The notes beneath the pieces were generated by a model. That model had not been told where the DNA came from. It did not search any database and saw only the letters and a list, made by a program, of their open reading frames with translations. From assembly GCA_018713335.1 (NCBI GenBank), contig DVOW01000020.1:1-40786 (forward strand): DNA of 40,786 nucleotides, written 5' to 3'. Shown here piece by piece: positions 22,708-31,928 of this stretch (its first letter is position 1; every line of letters begins with the position of its first letter). Source of the stretch: Candidatus Merdivicinus intestinigallinarum (GTDB taxonomy: Bacteria; Bacillota; Clostridia; Oscillospirales; Ruminococcaceae). The translations under genes and the position numbers were made by a program.

Positions 22708-24333
22708 TTGAAAGTCTGCGAAGCCATGGTCAAATGCCTGGAAGCCGAGGGCGTCCCTGTGATTTTCGGCTATCCCGGCGCCGCCATCTGCCCCTTTTAC
22801 GACGCCCTTTCCCGTTCCTCCATCCGCCACGTTTTGGTGCGGACGGAACAGAGCGCCGCCCACGCCGCCAGCGGTTTCAGCCGGATTTCCGGCAAGTGCG
22901 GGGTCTGTTCGGCAACCTCCGGCCCTGGGGCCACCAACTTGATCAGCGGTATTGCCGCCGCCTACATGGACTCCATCCCCATGGTCATCCTCACCGGCCA
23001 GGTGGACTCCCGGCTGCTGGGACGGGACGTGTTCCAGGAAGCGGACATCACCGGGGCGGTGGAACCCTTCATCAAGCACAGCTACCTGGTAAAAGACGAA
23101 AGGGAAATCTGCCGCGTTATCAAGGAAGCCTTTTACATTGCCCAAAGCGGCCGCCCCGGGCCGGTGCTGGTGGACGTTCCCATGGACGTGCAGGACCGGG
23201 AAACCCGGTTCGATTACCCCAAAAAGGCGGAGATCCGTTCCTACAAGCCCTCCTCCAAGGGCCATCCCGGCCAGATCCGCCGGGCGGCGGAGGCCATCGC
23301 CCATGCGGACCGGCCCCTGCTTCTGGCCGGCGGCGGCGTGTTCGGCTCCGGGGCCGGGAAGGTTTTGGAGGGATTTTTATCCAAAGCCAAAATGCCCGCC
23401 GTCCACACCATGATGGGCATTGGGGCGCTGCCGGAGGGGTATCCTTTAAACCTGGGCATGGTTGGGGTCCACGGCGTCCGGGCGGCCAACCTGGCCATCA
23501 GCCGGGCGGACCTGCTGCTGCTGGCCGGGACCCGGATCGCCGACCGTTCGGTGCCGGACCCCAGTTTGCTTGCCAAGGATAAAAAGGTCATCCACATGGA
23601 CATCGACCCGGCGGAGATCGGCAAAAACGTGGAAGCCACCATCCCCATTGTGGGGGACCTGCGGCTGATCTTGGAGCAGCTTCTGGAAGAGATCCAGCCC
23701 ATTTCCTTCCCGGACTGGGAACGGGAAACAGAAGTTTACCGGAAAGCCCCCTTGACCCTCCCTCTGACCGGGCATTTCGTCAGCCCCCACCTGCTTTTGA
23801 AGGAGCTGTTCCGCCGCATGGAGCCGGGGGCGGTTTTCTGCGCCGATGTGGGCCAGAACCAGATCTGGGCGGCCCGGATGTTCCGGCTGCCCGGCGGGCG
23901 GTTCCTCACCTCCGGCGGCATGGGCACCATGGGCTACGCCATCCCCGCCGCATTGGGGGCCAAGGCCGCCGCGCCGGAGCGCCAGGTCATTGCCGCCTGT
24001 GGGGATGGGGCTTTTCAGATGTCCATGATGGAGCTGGCCACCATGGTCCAGCACGATCTGCCCGTCAAGCTCATCGTCTTTGCCAACAGCCGCCTGGGGA
24101 TGGTGCGGGAATTGCAGGAACGGGAATACGGCCGCACCCAGGCGGTGAACCTGGACGGCAGCCCGGATTTTGTCAAACTGGCGGGGGCTTACGGCATCCC
24201 GGCCTTCCGGGCGGAGGACAACGGGGCCATCCCTGAGGCGCTGGACCTGTTTTTCGCGGAAAAAGGGCCGGTTTTGCTGGAAGTGCGGGTGGACCCGGAG
24301 GAGCCTACTCTGCCCCGTGATTTCTATGAATAG
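22708..24333 (+). CDS. ilvB: Acetolactate synthase, large (catalytic) subunit
   Basis: A 541-residue TPP enzyme that condenses two pyruvates to acetolactate, or pyruvate with 2-oxobutyrate, in branched-chain amino acid synthesis. The catalytic Glu is Glu47 (VRTEQSAAHAASGF), and the TPP/Mg2+ motif GDGAFQMSMMEL starts near residue 431, closed by NSRLGMV. Start is TTG after AAGGAG. The length is slightly below the usual 560. A regulatory ilvN lies downstream, which supports the anabolic form. No ilvC or ilvD is in the window. Confidence 0.93.
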   Translation: MKVCEAMVKCLEAEGVPVIFGYPGAAICPFYDALSRSSIRHVLVRTEQSAAHAASGFSRISGKCGVCSATSGPGATNLISGIAAAYMDSIPMVILTGQVDSRLLGRDVFQEADITGAVEPFIKHSYLVKDEREICRVIKEAFYIAQSGRPGPVLVDVPMDVQDRETRFDYPKKAEIRSYKPSSKGHPGQIRRAAEAIAHADRPLLLAGGGVFGSGAGKVLEGFLSKAKMPAVHTMMGIGALPEGYPLNLGMVGVHGVRAANLAISRADLLLLAGTRIADRSVPDPSLLAKDKKVIHMDIDPAEIGKNVEATIPIVGDLRLILEQLLEEIQPISFPDWERETEVYRKAPLTLPLTGHFVSPHLLLKELFRRMEPGAVFCADVGQNQIWAARMFRLPGGRFLTSGGMGTMGYAIPAALGAKAAAPERQVIAACGDGAFQMSMMELATMVQHDLPVKLIVFANSRLGMVRELQEREYGRTQAVNLDGSPDFVKLAGAYGIPAFRAEDNGAIPEALDLFFAEKGPVLLEVRVDPEEPTLPRDFYE

Positions 24334-24345
24334 GAGGAGCTTTCC

Positions 24346-24690
24346 ATGGAAGTTGCTGTGATTTTGCTGAATGCTGCGCTTTCTTTGATCTTGATTGGCA
24401 CAGGGTTCTTTATTTGGAAAAAACATTCCCCTTACCCGGACTTTTCCTCCGGCTACCATCACAAGGCCGCCATGGAAAGCCGGGAAAGCTGGGAATCCGC
24501 CAACCGGCTGGCCGGAAAAATCTGTATAATAGAAGGGATTTTGCTGTTTCTCATTGTACCGGTTATTTTTTCTTTGGGCCTTAAAGGTGGGGCATTTTTC
24601 GGCGTCTGGCTGGCATGCGCCCTCCTCGCTATTTTACTGGCTGTATTTTTACCGGCTTTGATTCTAAAAAAGAAGGGGGAACGCCAATGA
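24346..24690 (+). CDS. SdpI-family membrane protein inserted between ilvB and ilvN
   Basis: A 114-residue protein with three predicted membrane segments and the SdpI/YhfL-like motif GYHHKAAMESRESWESANRLAG (read as GYxxKxxMxSxxxWxxANrl.G). SdpI proteins give immunity to the SdpC toxin in Bacillus, but most members have no known partner. It starts 12 bp after ilvB and its stop overlaps the ilvN start (ATGA). No toxin gene is next to it. Role unknown. Confidence 0.75.
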   Translation: MEVAVILLNAALSLILIGTGFFIWKKHSPYPDFSSGYHHKAAMESRESWESANRLAGKICIIEGILLFLIVPVIFSLGLKGGAFFGVWLACALLAILLAVFLPALILKKKGERQ

Positions 24691-25184
24691 AGCGGACCAT
24701 TTCCGTCCTGGTGGAAAACCGGGCCGGCGTTCTGTCCCGTGTGGCGGGGCTGTTCGCCAGGCGGGGCTTCAACATCGAAAGCCTGGCTGTGGGCACAACG
24801 GCGGAGCCCGGCGTTTCCTGCATCACCATTGTGGCGGACGACAAGGAAAACGTCATGGAGCAGATCAACAAGCAGCTGAACAAGCTCATCGACGTCATCA
24901 AATTAAAGGAATACGCCCCGGACGAGATTATCAGCCGGGAGCTGATGCTGATTAAAGTTACCGCCAACGCCCAGACCCGGGGGGAAATTGCGGAGCTGGC
25001 AAAGCTGGCCGGGGCAAAGGTCTGCGGCCTGACCCGGACCTCCATCACCATGGAGTGCTGCGACACCACCGACCGGGTGGAGAATTTCCTGGAGCTTTGC
25101 CGCCCTTACGGCATCAAGCGGGTGGTGCGGACCGGCGCGGCGGCCATTGAAAAAGGCGCCGGCCAGCTTTCTTTAGATGAATAA
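24687..25184 (+). CDS. ilvN: Acetolactate synthase, small (regulatory) subunit
   Basis: A 165-residue regulatory subunit. The N-terminal ACT domain (residues 1-75: RTISVLVENRAGVLSRVAGL, FNIESLAVG) binds valine for feedback control, and the C-terminal domain (about 85-160) activates the large subunit. The ATG overlaps the SdpI stop by 4 bp, and its end overlaps the comEC start by 8 bp, so translation is likely coupled along the run. Confidence 0.95.
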   Translation: MKRTISVLVENRAGVLSRVAGLFARRGFNIESLAVGTTAEPGVSCITIVADDKENVMEQINKQLNKLIDVIKLKEYAPDEIISRELMLIKVTANAQTRGEIAELAKLAGAKVCGLTRTSITMECCDTTDRVENFLELCRPYGIKRVVRTGAAAIEKGAGQLSLDE

Positions 25185-27306
25185 GCCCCGCCCTTTGCTG
25201 CGGCCCCTGGCCCTCACCGGGTTTTCCATCGCCGCCACTTTGCTAGCCGCTTCCTTTCTGCCCTTGTTCCCGCTGGTCCTGCTGGCGGCTTTGGCGTCGG
25301 CGGGCAGTATTGCTGCAGGTGTTTTATACTATTTGGATAAATTGAAAAGCAAAATCCTTCTGGTTTTCCTTCTTTCGGTGCTGACAGCCCTGTGTTTCTC
25401 CGTTGGCGGCAGGTTTTCCCAGCTTCACGCCGCGCCTTTCGCCGGAACAGAGGCAGAATTTTCCGGGGAAATCCGCAAGATTTGGCGGGGAGATTCGGTC
25501 TGTTATCTTGTGGAAACAGAAAGCGGCCCTCTGCCCTCGGGCACGCCGGTCTTAGTTTACACCGGGACGGAGGAATATATCCCCGGCGACCGGGTTTCCG
25601 GGAAGGTTCGTTTGTGGGACAACCCGCCTTCCCGTTCCCAGCTGGCAAGAGGCGGGGAGCTTTGCGGCTACGCGGCTTCGGAAAATATGAAGCTGCTTGA
25701 GGAAGCCGGGCCGGTAGACGGGGGATTTTTCCAGATACGGGAAAGTCTCCGCACCGGCTTTTACCGGGTTTTCCCAAAAGACATAGCGGAATTTTTCATC
25801 GCTTTGTTCACCGGGGACGACAGCGGCCTGTCCGCAGGAATGTCCCGGACATTTTCGGCGCTGGGCATTTCTCACATCCTGTCGGTGTCCGGCCTGCACA
25901 TCTCCATGCTGACCGCCCTTGTCTGCTGGATTTTCGGCAGGATCTTAGGGAGAGGCAGGGTTTCGTTCCTTCTGGCCAGCTTGACGGCAGGGACCTTTGT
26001 GGTGTTTACCGGGGCGGAAAGCTCGGCGGTGCGGGCCTATGTCATGGCCATTTTCTCCGTATCCGCCCGGTTCCTCTGCCGGGATTACAGCCCATCCAAC
26101 TCCTTGGGCGGGGCCATGACCGCCATTTGCCTTGTAAATCCAAAAGCGGCCCTGTCCACTGGGTTTTGGATGTCGGTTTTAGCGTCGGCGGCCATCTTTT
26201 CCTTGGCGCCCAAATGGGAGGGCGCGCTCCTTGAAAAACTGCCGGAAAAGCTGAAAAACCGCCTGGTTCGGGGAATCTTGGCCAGTCTTTGCATCACCGC
26301 CGCCGCAAACCTGTCCTGTCTGCCGGTATATTTCCTGTGGATGGGCAGCGTTTCCTGGAAAGCCTTCCTGCCCAACCTGATTTTGACGCCCTTGATGCCG
26401 GTTCTGATGATTGCGGGAGCCATAAGCCTGTTACCGGGACTGGGATTTCTCGGAAAAATCCTTACCCTTGGCTTGGAACCCCTGTTCCGGCTGTTTGATA
26501 AGATGGCGGAAGGGAACAGCTACCTTCCCTTGCAGTTTGGATGGCTGGCCGTCTGGGGAATCGGCAGCATCCTTCTCCTTGGCCTGGCATTTTGGAAAGG
26601 GGCGGCAAAACACCGGAGGCTGTCGGTTTCGTTAAGCCTTTTCCTCCTGTCCGTCGGGACCCTCACCTGCTGGATTTCCGGGCGGGATGTTCTTTCTGTT
26701 TCCATTGTTTCCGCCGGTTCCGGCCAAAGCATTGTCCTCACCCAAAACGGACAGAGTTTGGTCATCGGGTGCGGCGGCAGCAATCAGATCGGCGGGAAAA
26801 CCGCCTCCTTCCTGCGTTCCATCGGCGGGGATTCGGTGACGGCCTTGATTATTCCAGAAGAAACGGAGCTTCTCATGGGGGAGGCCGCCGCGTTTTGCCG
26901 GGAAATCCCGCCGGAGCAAATCCTTTCCGGTTCGGAGAGCAACTGGTATCAGACCCTTTGGGATCTGGGACTTGCCATGAAGCCGCTGGCGGCGGGGGAA
27001 TACGCCCTTTGGGAGGACGGGTGCCTGGTGATTTCCCGCAACCGTGCCAAACCGGACATCGGCGTCTTTCTGAACGGCCGCAGCCTGCTTTTCCAGTCCA
27101 AGGAACTGCCCTCGCCGGAAGGAGGCTGGGACCGGGTATTTTTCTACGATGAAATTTACAAAAAGGATGGTTTTTCCATTTCCGGGTATGCTATAATAAA
27201 AGCAGCCCAATGGCGGGTTCCGCCGGAATTTTTGGAAGGCGCGCCCCTCTTTGGGGAATATTTTGCCGCGGAGGAACGGGTATTCCTTCCGCCGCGAAAG
27301 GAATAG
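25177..27306 (+). CDS. comEC: ComEC/Rec2 DNA-uptake channel with degenerate beta-lactamase domain
   Basis: A 709-residue polytopic membrane protein that in competent bacteria carries single-stranded DNA into the cell. It has two N-terminal membrane segments, an OB-like domain (about 80-150), and the ComEC core with the signature SHILSVSGLHISMLTALVCW near residue 232. The C-terminal metallo-beta-lactamase-like domain starts near residue 505, but the usual DVGQGD and HxHxDH motifs read SAGSGQS and IPEETE, so the metal site is gone. The order comEC-holA is common in Firmicutes. Confidence 0.9.
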   Translation: MNKPRPLLRPLALTGFSIAATLLAASFLPLFPLVLLAALASAGSIAAGVLYYLDKLKSKILLVFLLSVLTALCFSVGGRFSQLHAAPFAGTEAEFSGEIRKIWRGDSVCYLVETESGPLPSGTPVLVYTGTEEYIPGDRVSGKVRLWDNPPSRSQLARGGELCGYAASENMKLLEEAGPVDGGFFQIRESLRTGFYRVFPKDIAEFFIALFTGDDSGLSAGMSRTFSALGISHILSVSGLHISMLTALVCWIFGRILGRGRVSFLLASLTAGTFVVFTGAESSAVRAYVMAIFSVSARFLCRDYSPSNSLGGAMTAICLVNPKAALSTGFWMSVLASAAIFSLAPKWEGALLEKLPEKLKNRLVRGILASLCITAAANLSCLPVYFLWMGSVSWKAFLPNLILTPLMPVLMIAGAISLLPGLGFLGKILTLGLEPLFRLFDKMAEGNSYLPLQFGWLAVWGIGSILLLGLAFWKGAAKHRRLSVSLSLFLLSVGTLTCWISGRDVLSVSIVSAGSGQSIVLTQNGQSLVIGCGGSNQIGGKTASFLRSIGGDSVTALIIPEETELLMGEAAAFCREIPPEQILSGSESNWYQTLWDLGLAMKPLAAGEYALWEDGCLVISRNRAKPDIGVFLNGRSLLFQSKELPSPEGGWDRVFFYDEIYKKDGFSISGYAIIKAAQWRVPPEFLEGAPLFGEYFAAEERVFLPPRKE

Positions 27307-27312
27307 ACGGAT

Positions 27313-28374
27313 ATGCCCTATTTTACTGATGTGGAACTGGGAAAAAGCCTGCGCCAGAACCAGCTTTTTCCCGTTTATTTCCTGTACGGGAAGGAAACCT
27401 TCCTTTCCGCCGGGTATTTGCAGAAGATTTTGGAAAAAGCCGTTCCCAAGGGGACGGAGAGCTTCAACCTGCAAAAATTCGACGGCCAAACCCCGGACAT
27501 GGTTTCCCTTCAGGTTGCGTTGGAGGGGATGCCCCTGATGGCCGGGCGCAAATGCGTCCTCTTTACCAACCCAAACCTGGAAAAAATGAAAAAAGAGGAT
27601 TTCGATTCCCTTTTGGAGCTGGTGAAAGACCCCAATCCCACCAGCGTTTTCCTCATTTATGTCAACGCCTACGATTTGAACCCCAAAAAGATGAGCCGGG
27701 TGAAAAAGCTGGGGGACGCCGCCGCCAAAAGCGGCGCGGTGGTGGATTTTGCCCCCAAAACCCAGGGGGATCTGGTGAAATTCTTAAAGACCCGCTTTCA
27801 GAAGGGCGGCCTTACCCTGGAAACCCCGGTGGCTTCCGCCATGCTCCAGCGGTGCGGCTCGGATCTGTCCATCCTGGCGGCGGAGGCGGACAAGCTCATT
27901 TCCTACAAGGGGGAGTCCGGCGGGGAGGTGACCCGGGCGGATGTGGAGCTGGTGACCCGCAAAAGCTTAGAAGCTTCCGTTTTTGATCTGAGCAAGCAGA
28001 TGCTGCGGAAGGACGCTTCCGGCGCTTTCCGCACCCTGGAGGACCTTTTCGCCCTGCGGGAGGAGCCTCTGGCCATCCTGGGGGCCTTGAACGGGGCCTT
28101 TTTGGATCTTTACCGGGCCAAGGCGGCCATGCTGGCCTCCAAAACCGAGGCCGATGTGGCGGCCCTCTATCCCTCTTACCGGGGGAAGGAGTTCCGCATC
28201 CGTAACGCTTTCCGGGACGCGGGCAAAACCTCCGTCACGGTGTTGCGGGAATGTATTTCCATCCTGTCCCAGGCGGACGTTCAATTAAAATCCCAGCGGT
28301 GCGACGCCAAGGCTGTGGTGGAACAGACCGTGGCGGCGCTGCTTTACCAGATCGCGGAAGGAGGGAGGGGATGA
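27313..28374 (+). CDS. holA: DNA polymerase III delta subunit
   Basis: A 353-residue clamp-loader subunit that opens the beta clamp. FLYGKETFLSAGYLQKIL near residue 23 is the family start, domain 1-2 follow the AAA+ fold without a working P-loop as usual, and the C-terminal collar domain runs from about residue 215. It starts 6 bp after comEC and overlaps the next gene by 4 bp. Confidence 0.93.
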   Translation: MPYFTDVELGKSLRQNQLFPVYFLYGKETFLSAGYLQKILEKAVPKGTESFNLQKFDGQTPDMVSLQVALEGMPLMAGRKCVLFTNPNLEKMKKEDFDSLLELVKDPNPTSVFLIYVNAYDLNPKKMSRVKKLGDAAAKSGAVVDFAPKTQGDLVKFLKTRFQKGGLTLETPVASAMLQRCGSDLSILAAEADKLISYKGESGGEVTRADVELVTRKSLEASVFDLSKQMLRKDASGAFRTLEDLFALREEPLAILGALNGAFLDLYRAKAAMLASKTEADVAALYPSYRGKEFRIRNAFRDAGKTSVTVLRECISILSQADVQLKSQRCDAKAVVEQTVAALLYQIAEGGRG

Positions 28375-28985
28375 TCCGATGCTCCATGCCCATTATCGTG
28401 GAGGGCAAATACGACAAAATCAACCTTTCCAATTTTGTGGAAGGGACCATCCTGGCCACCGGCGGGTTCTCCATCTTTAAAAACAAGGAGATGCTGGAAC
28501 TCCTGCGGGTCATGGCTAAAAAGACCGGCATCATCGTCCTCACCGACTCGGACGCCGCCGGGTTCAAAATCCGCAGCCACATCCGTTCCGCTGTTCGGGA
28601 CGGGAAGATCATCAACGTTTACATCCCGGATGTTTACGGCAAGGAACGGCGCAAAGCCGCCCCTTCCAAGGAAGGGAAGCTGGGCGTGGAGGGGTTGAGC
28701 CGTGAAATTTTGGAGGAAGCCTTCCGGAAGGCCGGGGTGGGAATTACCCAAACAGAGCCCCAGGACCCAATCACCAAGGCGGATTTTTTCCTGTGGGGCT
28801 TAAACGGCTCCGAGGACGCCTCTTTCCGCCGGGACAAGGTGAAAAGAGAGCTGGGCTTCCCGGAACGGATGTCCACCAACGCCCTGCTGGCGGCAGTCAA
28901 CACATTGTATCAAAAAGACGAATTTTACCATTTGTTGTGCGAATGGTTCCCGGAAGAAACGACAGAACAGGAGGGAGCAGTATGA
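28371..28985 (+). CDS. rnmV: Toprim-domain protein, ribonuclease M5-like
   Basis: A 204-residue protein with a Toprim domain: VEGKYDKINL (catalytic Glu near residue 10) and TDSDAAG near 57-63, the DxD metal-binding motif. RNase M5 matures 5S rRNA in Firmicutes; this protein also shows a C-terminal DUF4093-like region, so it may be an RNase M5 paralogue. ATG at 28371 follows GGAGGGAGGGG and overlaps the holA stop; an ATG at 28386 is the alternative. Confidence 0.75.
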   Translation: MIRCSMPIIVEGKYDKINLSNFVEGTILATGGFSIFKNKEMLELLRVMAKKTGIIVLTDSDAAGFKIRSHIRSAVRDGKIINVYIPDVYGKERRKAAPSKEGKLGVEGLSREILEEAFRKAGVGITQTEPQDPITKADFFLWGLNGSEDASFRRDKVKRELGFPERMSTNALLAAVNTLYQKDEFYHLLCEWFPEETTEQEGAV

Positions 28986-29311
28986 ATACAGCCGCCGCGG
29001 AATCGGCGCTGCAAGACCTGCGGGCCGCATTAGAGGCAGGACGCCCGGAGGAGGCCTTTATGACCTGTGCCAAAGCGCTGGAAGCGCTTATCAACCTGTG
29101 CTATGAGGCGGAGGGGCTGCCCCTTCCCCCCTTGGAGGAACGGTTCGAGCACCTGCCGGAAACCAGGCTTGGAACAAGGTTCCGCCCAAATATCGAGGCA
29201 TACGCCCGTGTCTGCCGCCGTCTGGACGGCGTGACCCCCAGCCGGAGCCCGGATACTTTCCCACAATACAGCGACGGGGTGCGGCTGCTGGCCCGCCTGC
29301 GCGCGGAATAA
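28982..29311 (+). CDS. Hypothetical protein, 109 residues, helical
   Basis: Not recognised. The predicted fold is nearly all alpha: AAESALQDLRAALEAG, EEAFMTCAKALEALINLCYE, then a Pro-rich turn (GLPLPPLEERFEHLP) and two more helices. The layout is slightly like HEPN or TPR bundles but no motif is decisive. Its ATG overlaps the rnmV stop (ATGA) and it ends 11 bp before the MBOAT gene. Cytoplasmic; function unknown. Confidence 0.6.
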   Translation: MNTAAAESALQDLRAALEAGRPEEAFMTCAKALEALINLCYEAEGLPLPPLEERFEHLPETRLGTRFRPNIEAYARVCRRLDGVTPSRSPDTFPQYSDGVRLLARLRAE

Positions 29312-29322
29312 GGAGCGTTTGC

Positions 29323-30726
29323 ATGGTTTTTTCCAGTATCCCTTTTTTATATGTATTTTTACCCGTTGTCCTATTGATTTATTTTCTCTGCCCCATGAGC
29401 CGGAAAAACCTGGTCCTGATGGTTTCCGGGTTTCTGTTTTACGCCTGGGGCGAGCCGGTCTATGTGCTGCTGATGCTTTTTTCCACCCTGCTGGACTACA
29501 CCGCCGGGCGGGTCATGGAGCGTTACCGGGAAAACCCGAAAATCCGGAAGGCGGCTTTGCTCACCTCGGTGATTATCAACCTGTCCTTGCTGGCTGTCTT
29601 TAAATACAGCTCTTTCCTGGTGGAAAATATCAACGCCCTCTTCGGCATCAGCCTCTTTAACCCGGACCTGCCTTTGCCCATCGGCATTTCCTTCTACACC
29701 TTCCAGAGCATGTCCTACACCATCGACCTGTACCGGGGCGACACCAAAATGCAGAAGAGCTATATTAACTACGCGGCTTACGTCAGCATGTTCCCTCAGC
29801 TGGTGGCCGGCCCCATTGTCCGGTACGACGATGTGGCGGCGGAGCTGGAAAACCGCACCATCACCTTAGACAAAATCGGGGAAGGGGCCTTCCTCTTTGC
29901 CCAGGGCTTTGCCAAGAAGGTGCTTCTGGCCAACAACATCGGCATCCTTTGGACCAACGTCAAGGAAATGGCCACGGCAGGCTCCGTGCCGGCAGTGACG
30001 GCCTGGCTGGGAATCTTGGCCTTTACTTTCCAGATCTACTTCGACTTCTCCGGCTATTCGGATATGGCCAGGGGCATGGGCCGGATGCTGGGGTTCAATT
30101 TCCCCGACAACTTCCGGTACCCTTATATGTCCAAATCCATCACCGATTTCTGGCGGCGGTGGCACATGACCTTGGGCTCCTGGTTCCGGAGCTATGTGTA
30201 TATCCCCTTAGGCGGCAACCGGAAGGGGACGGCCCGCACCATCCGCAACCTGCTGATCACCTGGATGCTCACCGGCCTTTGGCACGGCGCCAGCTGGAAC
30301 TTCCTCCTCTGGGGGCTTTATTTCGGCGTGCTGCTCATCATCGAGAAATTCTTCTTAGGCAAATACCTGGAAAAGCTGCCGGGCTGGCTCCAGCAGACCT
30401 ATTCCTTCCTGCTGGTAGTGTTCGGCTGGGTGCTCTTTGAAATGGAAACACCGGCCCTCATCGGCGGGTTCTTCGGCTCCATGCTGGGCGCAGGCGGTTT
30501 TGCGGACAAATACTCCGTCTATCTGCTGGCCAGCTACGGCCTGCTGATGGTCCTGTGCATGATTGCCAGCAACAACTGGGTCCCCAGGCTGCTAAAAAAA
30601 GCGGGGAACAAATTCCCCCGAGTGATTTCCGGCTGCAAGCCCGTGTATATCGCCCTGGCCCTGATTTTCGGCACAGCCTTTTTGGTCAACTCCACGTATA
30701 ATCCCTTCCTCTATTTCCGTTTTTAA
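29323..30726 (+). CDS. MBOAT-family membrane O-acyltransferase (AlgI-like)
   Basis: A 467-residue polytopic protein of the AlgI/DltB/PatA branch. Family motifs visible are PLPIGISFYTFQSMSYTID near residue 119, YFDFSGYSDMARGMG near 240, FWRRWHMTLGSWFR near 276 and the catalytic His in LTGLWHGASWNFLLWG near 320. It passes acetyl groups across the membrane for O-acetylation of a cell-surface polymer. The DHHW gene 12 bp downstream is its usual periplasmic partner. The polymer is unknown. Confidence 0.92.
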   Translation: MVFSSIPFLYVFLPVVLLIYFLCPMSRKNLVLMVSGFLFYAWGEPVYVLLMLFSTLLDYTAGRVMERYRENPKIRKAALLTSVIINLSLLAVFKYSSFLVENINALFGISLFNPDLPLPIGISFYTFQSMSYTIDLYRGDTKMQKSYINYAAYVSMFPQLVAGPIVRYDDVAAELENRTITLDKIGEGAFLFAQGFAKKVLLANNIGILWTNVKEMATAGSVPAVTAWLGILAFTFQIYFDFSGYSDMARGMGRMLGFNFPDNFRYPYMSKSITDFWRRWHMTLGSWFRSYVYIPLGGNRKGTARTIRNLLITWMLTGLWHGASWNFLLWGLYFGVLLIIEKFFLGKYLEKLPGWLQQTYSFLLVVFGWVLFEMETPALIGGFFGSMLGAGGFADKYSVYLLASYGLLMVLCMIASNNWVPRLLKKAGNKFPRVISGCKPVYIALALIFGTAFLVNSTYNPFLYFRF

Positions 30727-30738
30727 GGAGGCATTCCA

Positions 30739-31908
30739 TTGAAACTGAACCTTCGGCTATCCTCCGCCCGGGTTTCCGCCCTGATTTTCCTGCTGGCCAT
30801 TTTTATCACGCCTATCCTGATCTTTGCCGTGCCGAAGCCCAGCTTTTCAGAGGTGGAAAATAAGGAGCTGGCTAAATTCCCAACGTTTTCCGCTGAAACC
30901 CTTTTGAACAAAACCTTTATGAGTGGTTTTGAAACCTATGCCGCCGATCATTTCCCGGCCCGGCCCCAGTGGATCGAATTACAGACCCGGTCCCTTCTGA
31001 CCATTGGCCAGAAGGAGGTAAACGGGGTGTATATCCTGAAAGACCGGCTCATCGAAAAAATAGACGAGCCGGAACACCCGGAATACATGGCCAATTCCAT
31101 TGCGGCCATGAGCAAATTCGCGGAACGCTTTTCCGGCTCCACCTACCTCATGCTGGTGCCTACCGCCGCGGAAATTTACCGGCAGGACCTGCCTTTCGGC
31201 GCTCCCACCTTGGACGAAAGCCAGGTGATCCGTTCCGTTTACGATTCTTTAAAGGATGATTTGAGCACGGTGGATGTGTACAGTTCCATGGCCGCAAACC
31301 GGGACAGCAGTATCTATTACCGTTCCGACCACCACTGGACCTCCCGGGGGGCTTATCTGGGATACAGCGCCCTCTCCAACCAGCTGGGCTTTACGGCTAT
31401 CCCCTTGGACCTGTACGACATTGAGCACGCCAGCCACGAATTCCGCGGCTCTTTGTACAGCAAGGTGGTGTACGACAGTGTGGAAGCGGACACTATTGAC
31501 ATTTATTCGTATCCGGACGGCCCTTCCGTCACCGGCGTTTCCGTTTTTAACGGGCAGGAATGGCAGGAGCACGACGGCCTGTATTTCCGGGAATATCTGG
31601 AAAAAAAGGACAAATACGCCACCTTCTTAGGCCCCAACCAGCCCATCGTCACCATCACCACCGACTGCCCCACGGACAAAGAGCTCATCGTGTTCAAGGA
31701 TTCCTACGCCCACTCCCTGGCCCCTTTCCTGGCCCAGCATTACAGCAAGATCACCCTGGTGGACCTGCGGTACCTGGTGACTTCCTTTGAAAACTATGTG
31801 GACCTTTCGGAATACGACCAGGCCCTGTTCTGCTACAACGTGAAAAACTTTATCCAGGAGGATTATGTCCGCCGGGTAAACCTGACCGCCCAAAAACCGG
31901 CAGAATAA
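30739..31908 (+). CDS. DHHW family (AlgJ/AlgX-like) acetyltransferase partner
   Basis: A 389-residue protein with an N-terminal membrane anchor (about residues 8-30). It carries the family motif DHHWTSRGAYLGY at 197-209 and the downstream FKDSYAHSLAPFL near 320, i.e. the SGNH-like catalytic Asp/His and Ser blocks of AlgJ/AlgX. It should sit outside the membrane and complete O-acetylation with the MBOAT protein upstream. Last gene of the long plus-strand run. Confidence 0.88.
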   Translation: MKLNLRLSSARVSALIFLLAIFITPILIFAVPKPSFSEVENKELAKFPTFSAETLLNKTFMSGFETYAADHFPARPQWIELQTRSLLTIGQKEVNGVYILKDRLIEKIDEPEHPEYMANSIAAMSKFAERFSGSTYLMLVPTAAEIYRQDLPFGAPTLDESQVIRSVYDSLKDDLSTVDVYSSMAANRDSSIYYRSDHHWTSRGAYLGYSALSNQLGFTAIPLDLYDIEHASHEFRGSLYSKVVYDSVEADTIDIYSYPDGPSVTGVSVFNGQEWQEHDGLYFREYLEKKDKYATFLGPNQPIVTITTDCPTDKELIVFKDSYAHSLAPFLAQHYSKITLVDLRYLVTSFENYVDLSEYDQALFCYNVKNFIQEDYVRRVNLTAQKPAE

Positions 31909-31928
31909 CTTTTTGCCGGGTGCGAAAA

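Noticed and set aside
25214-25899. Minus-strand open frames within comEC, ilvB, comM and der
   Set aside because: They are shadows of high-GC codons in strongly supported plus- or minus-strand genes.
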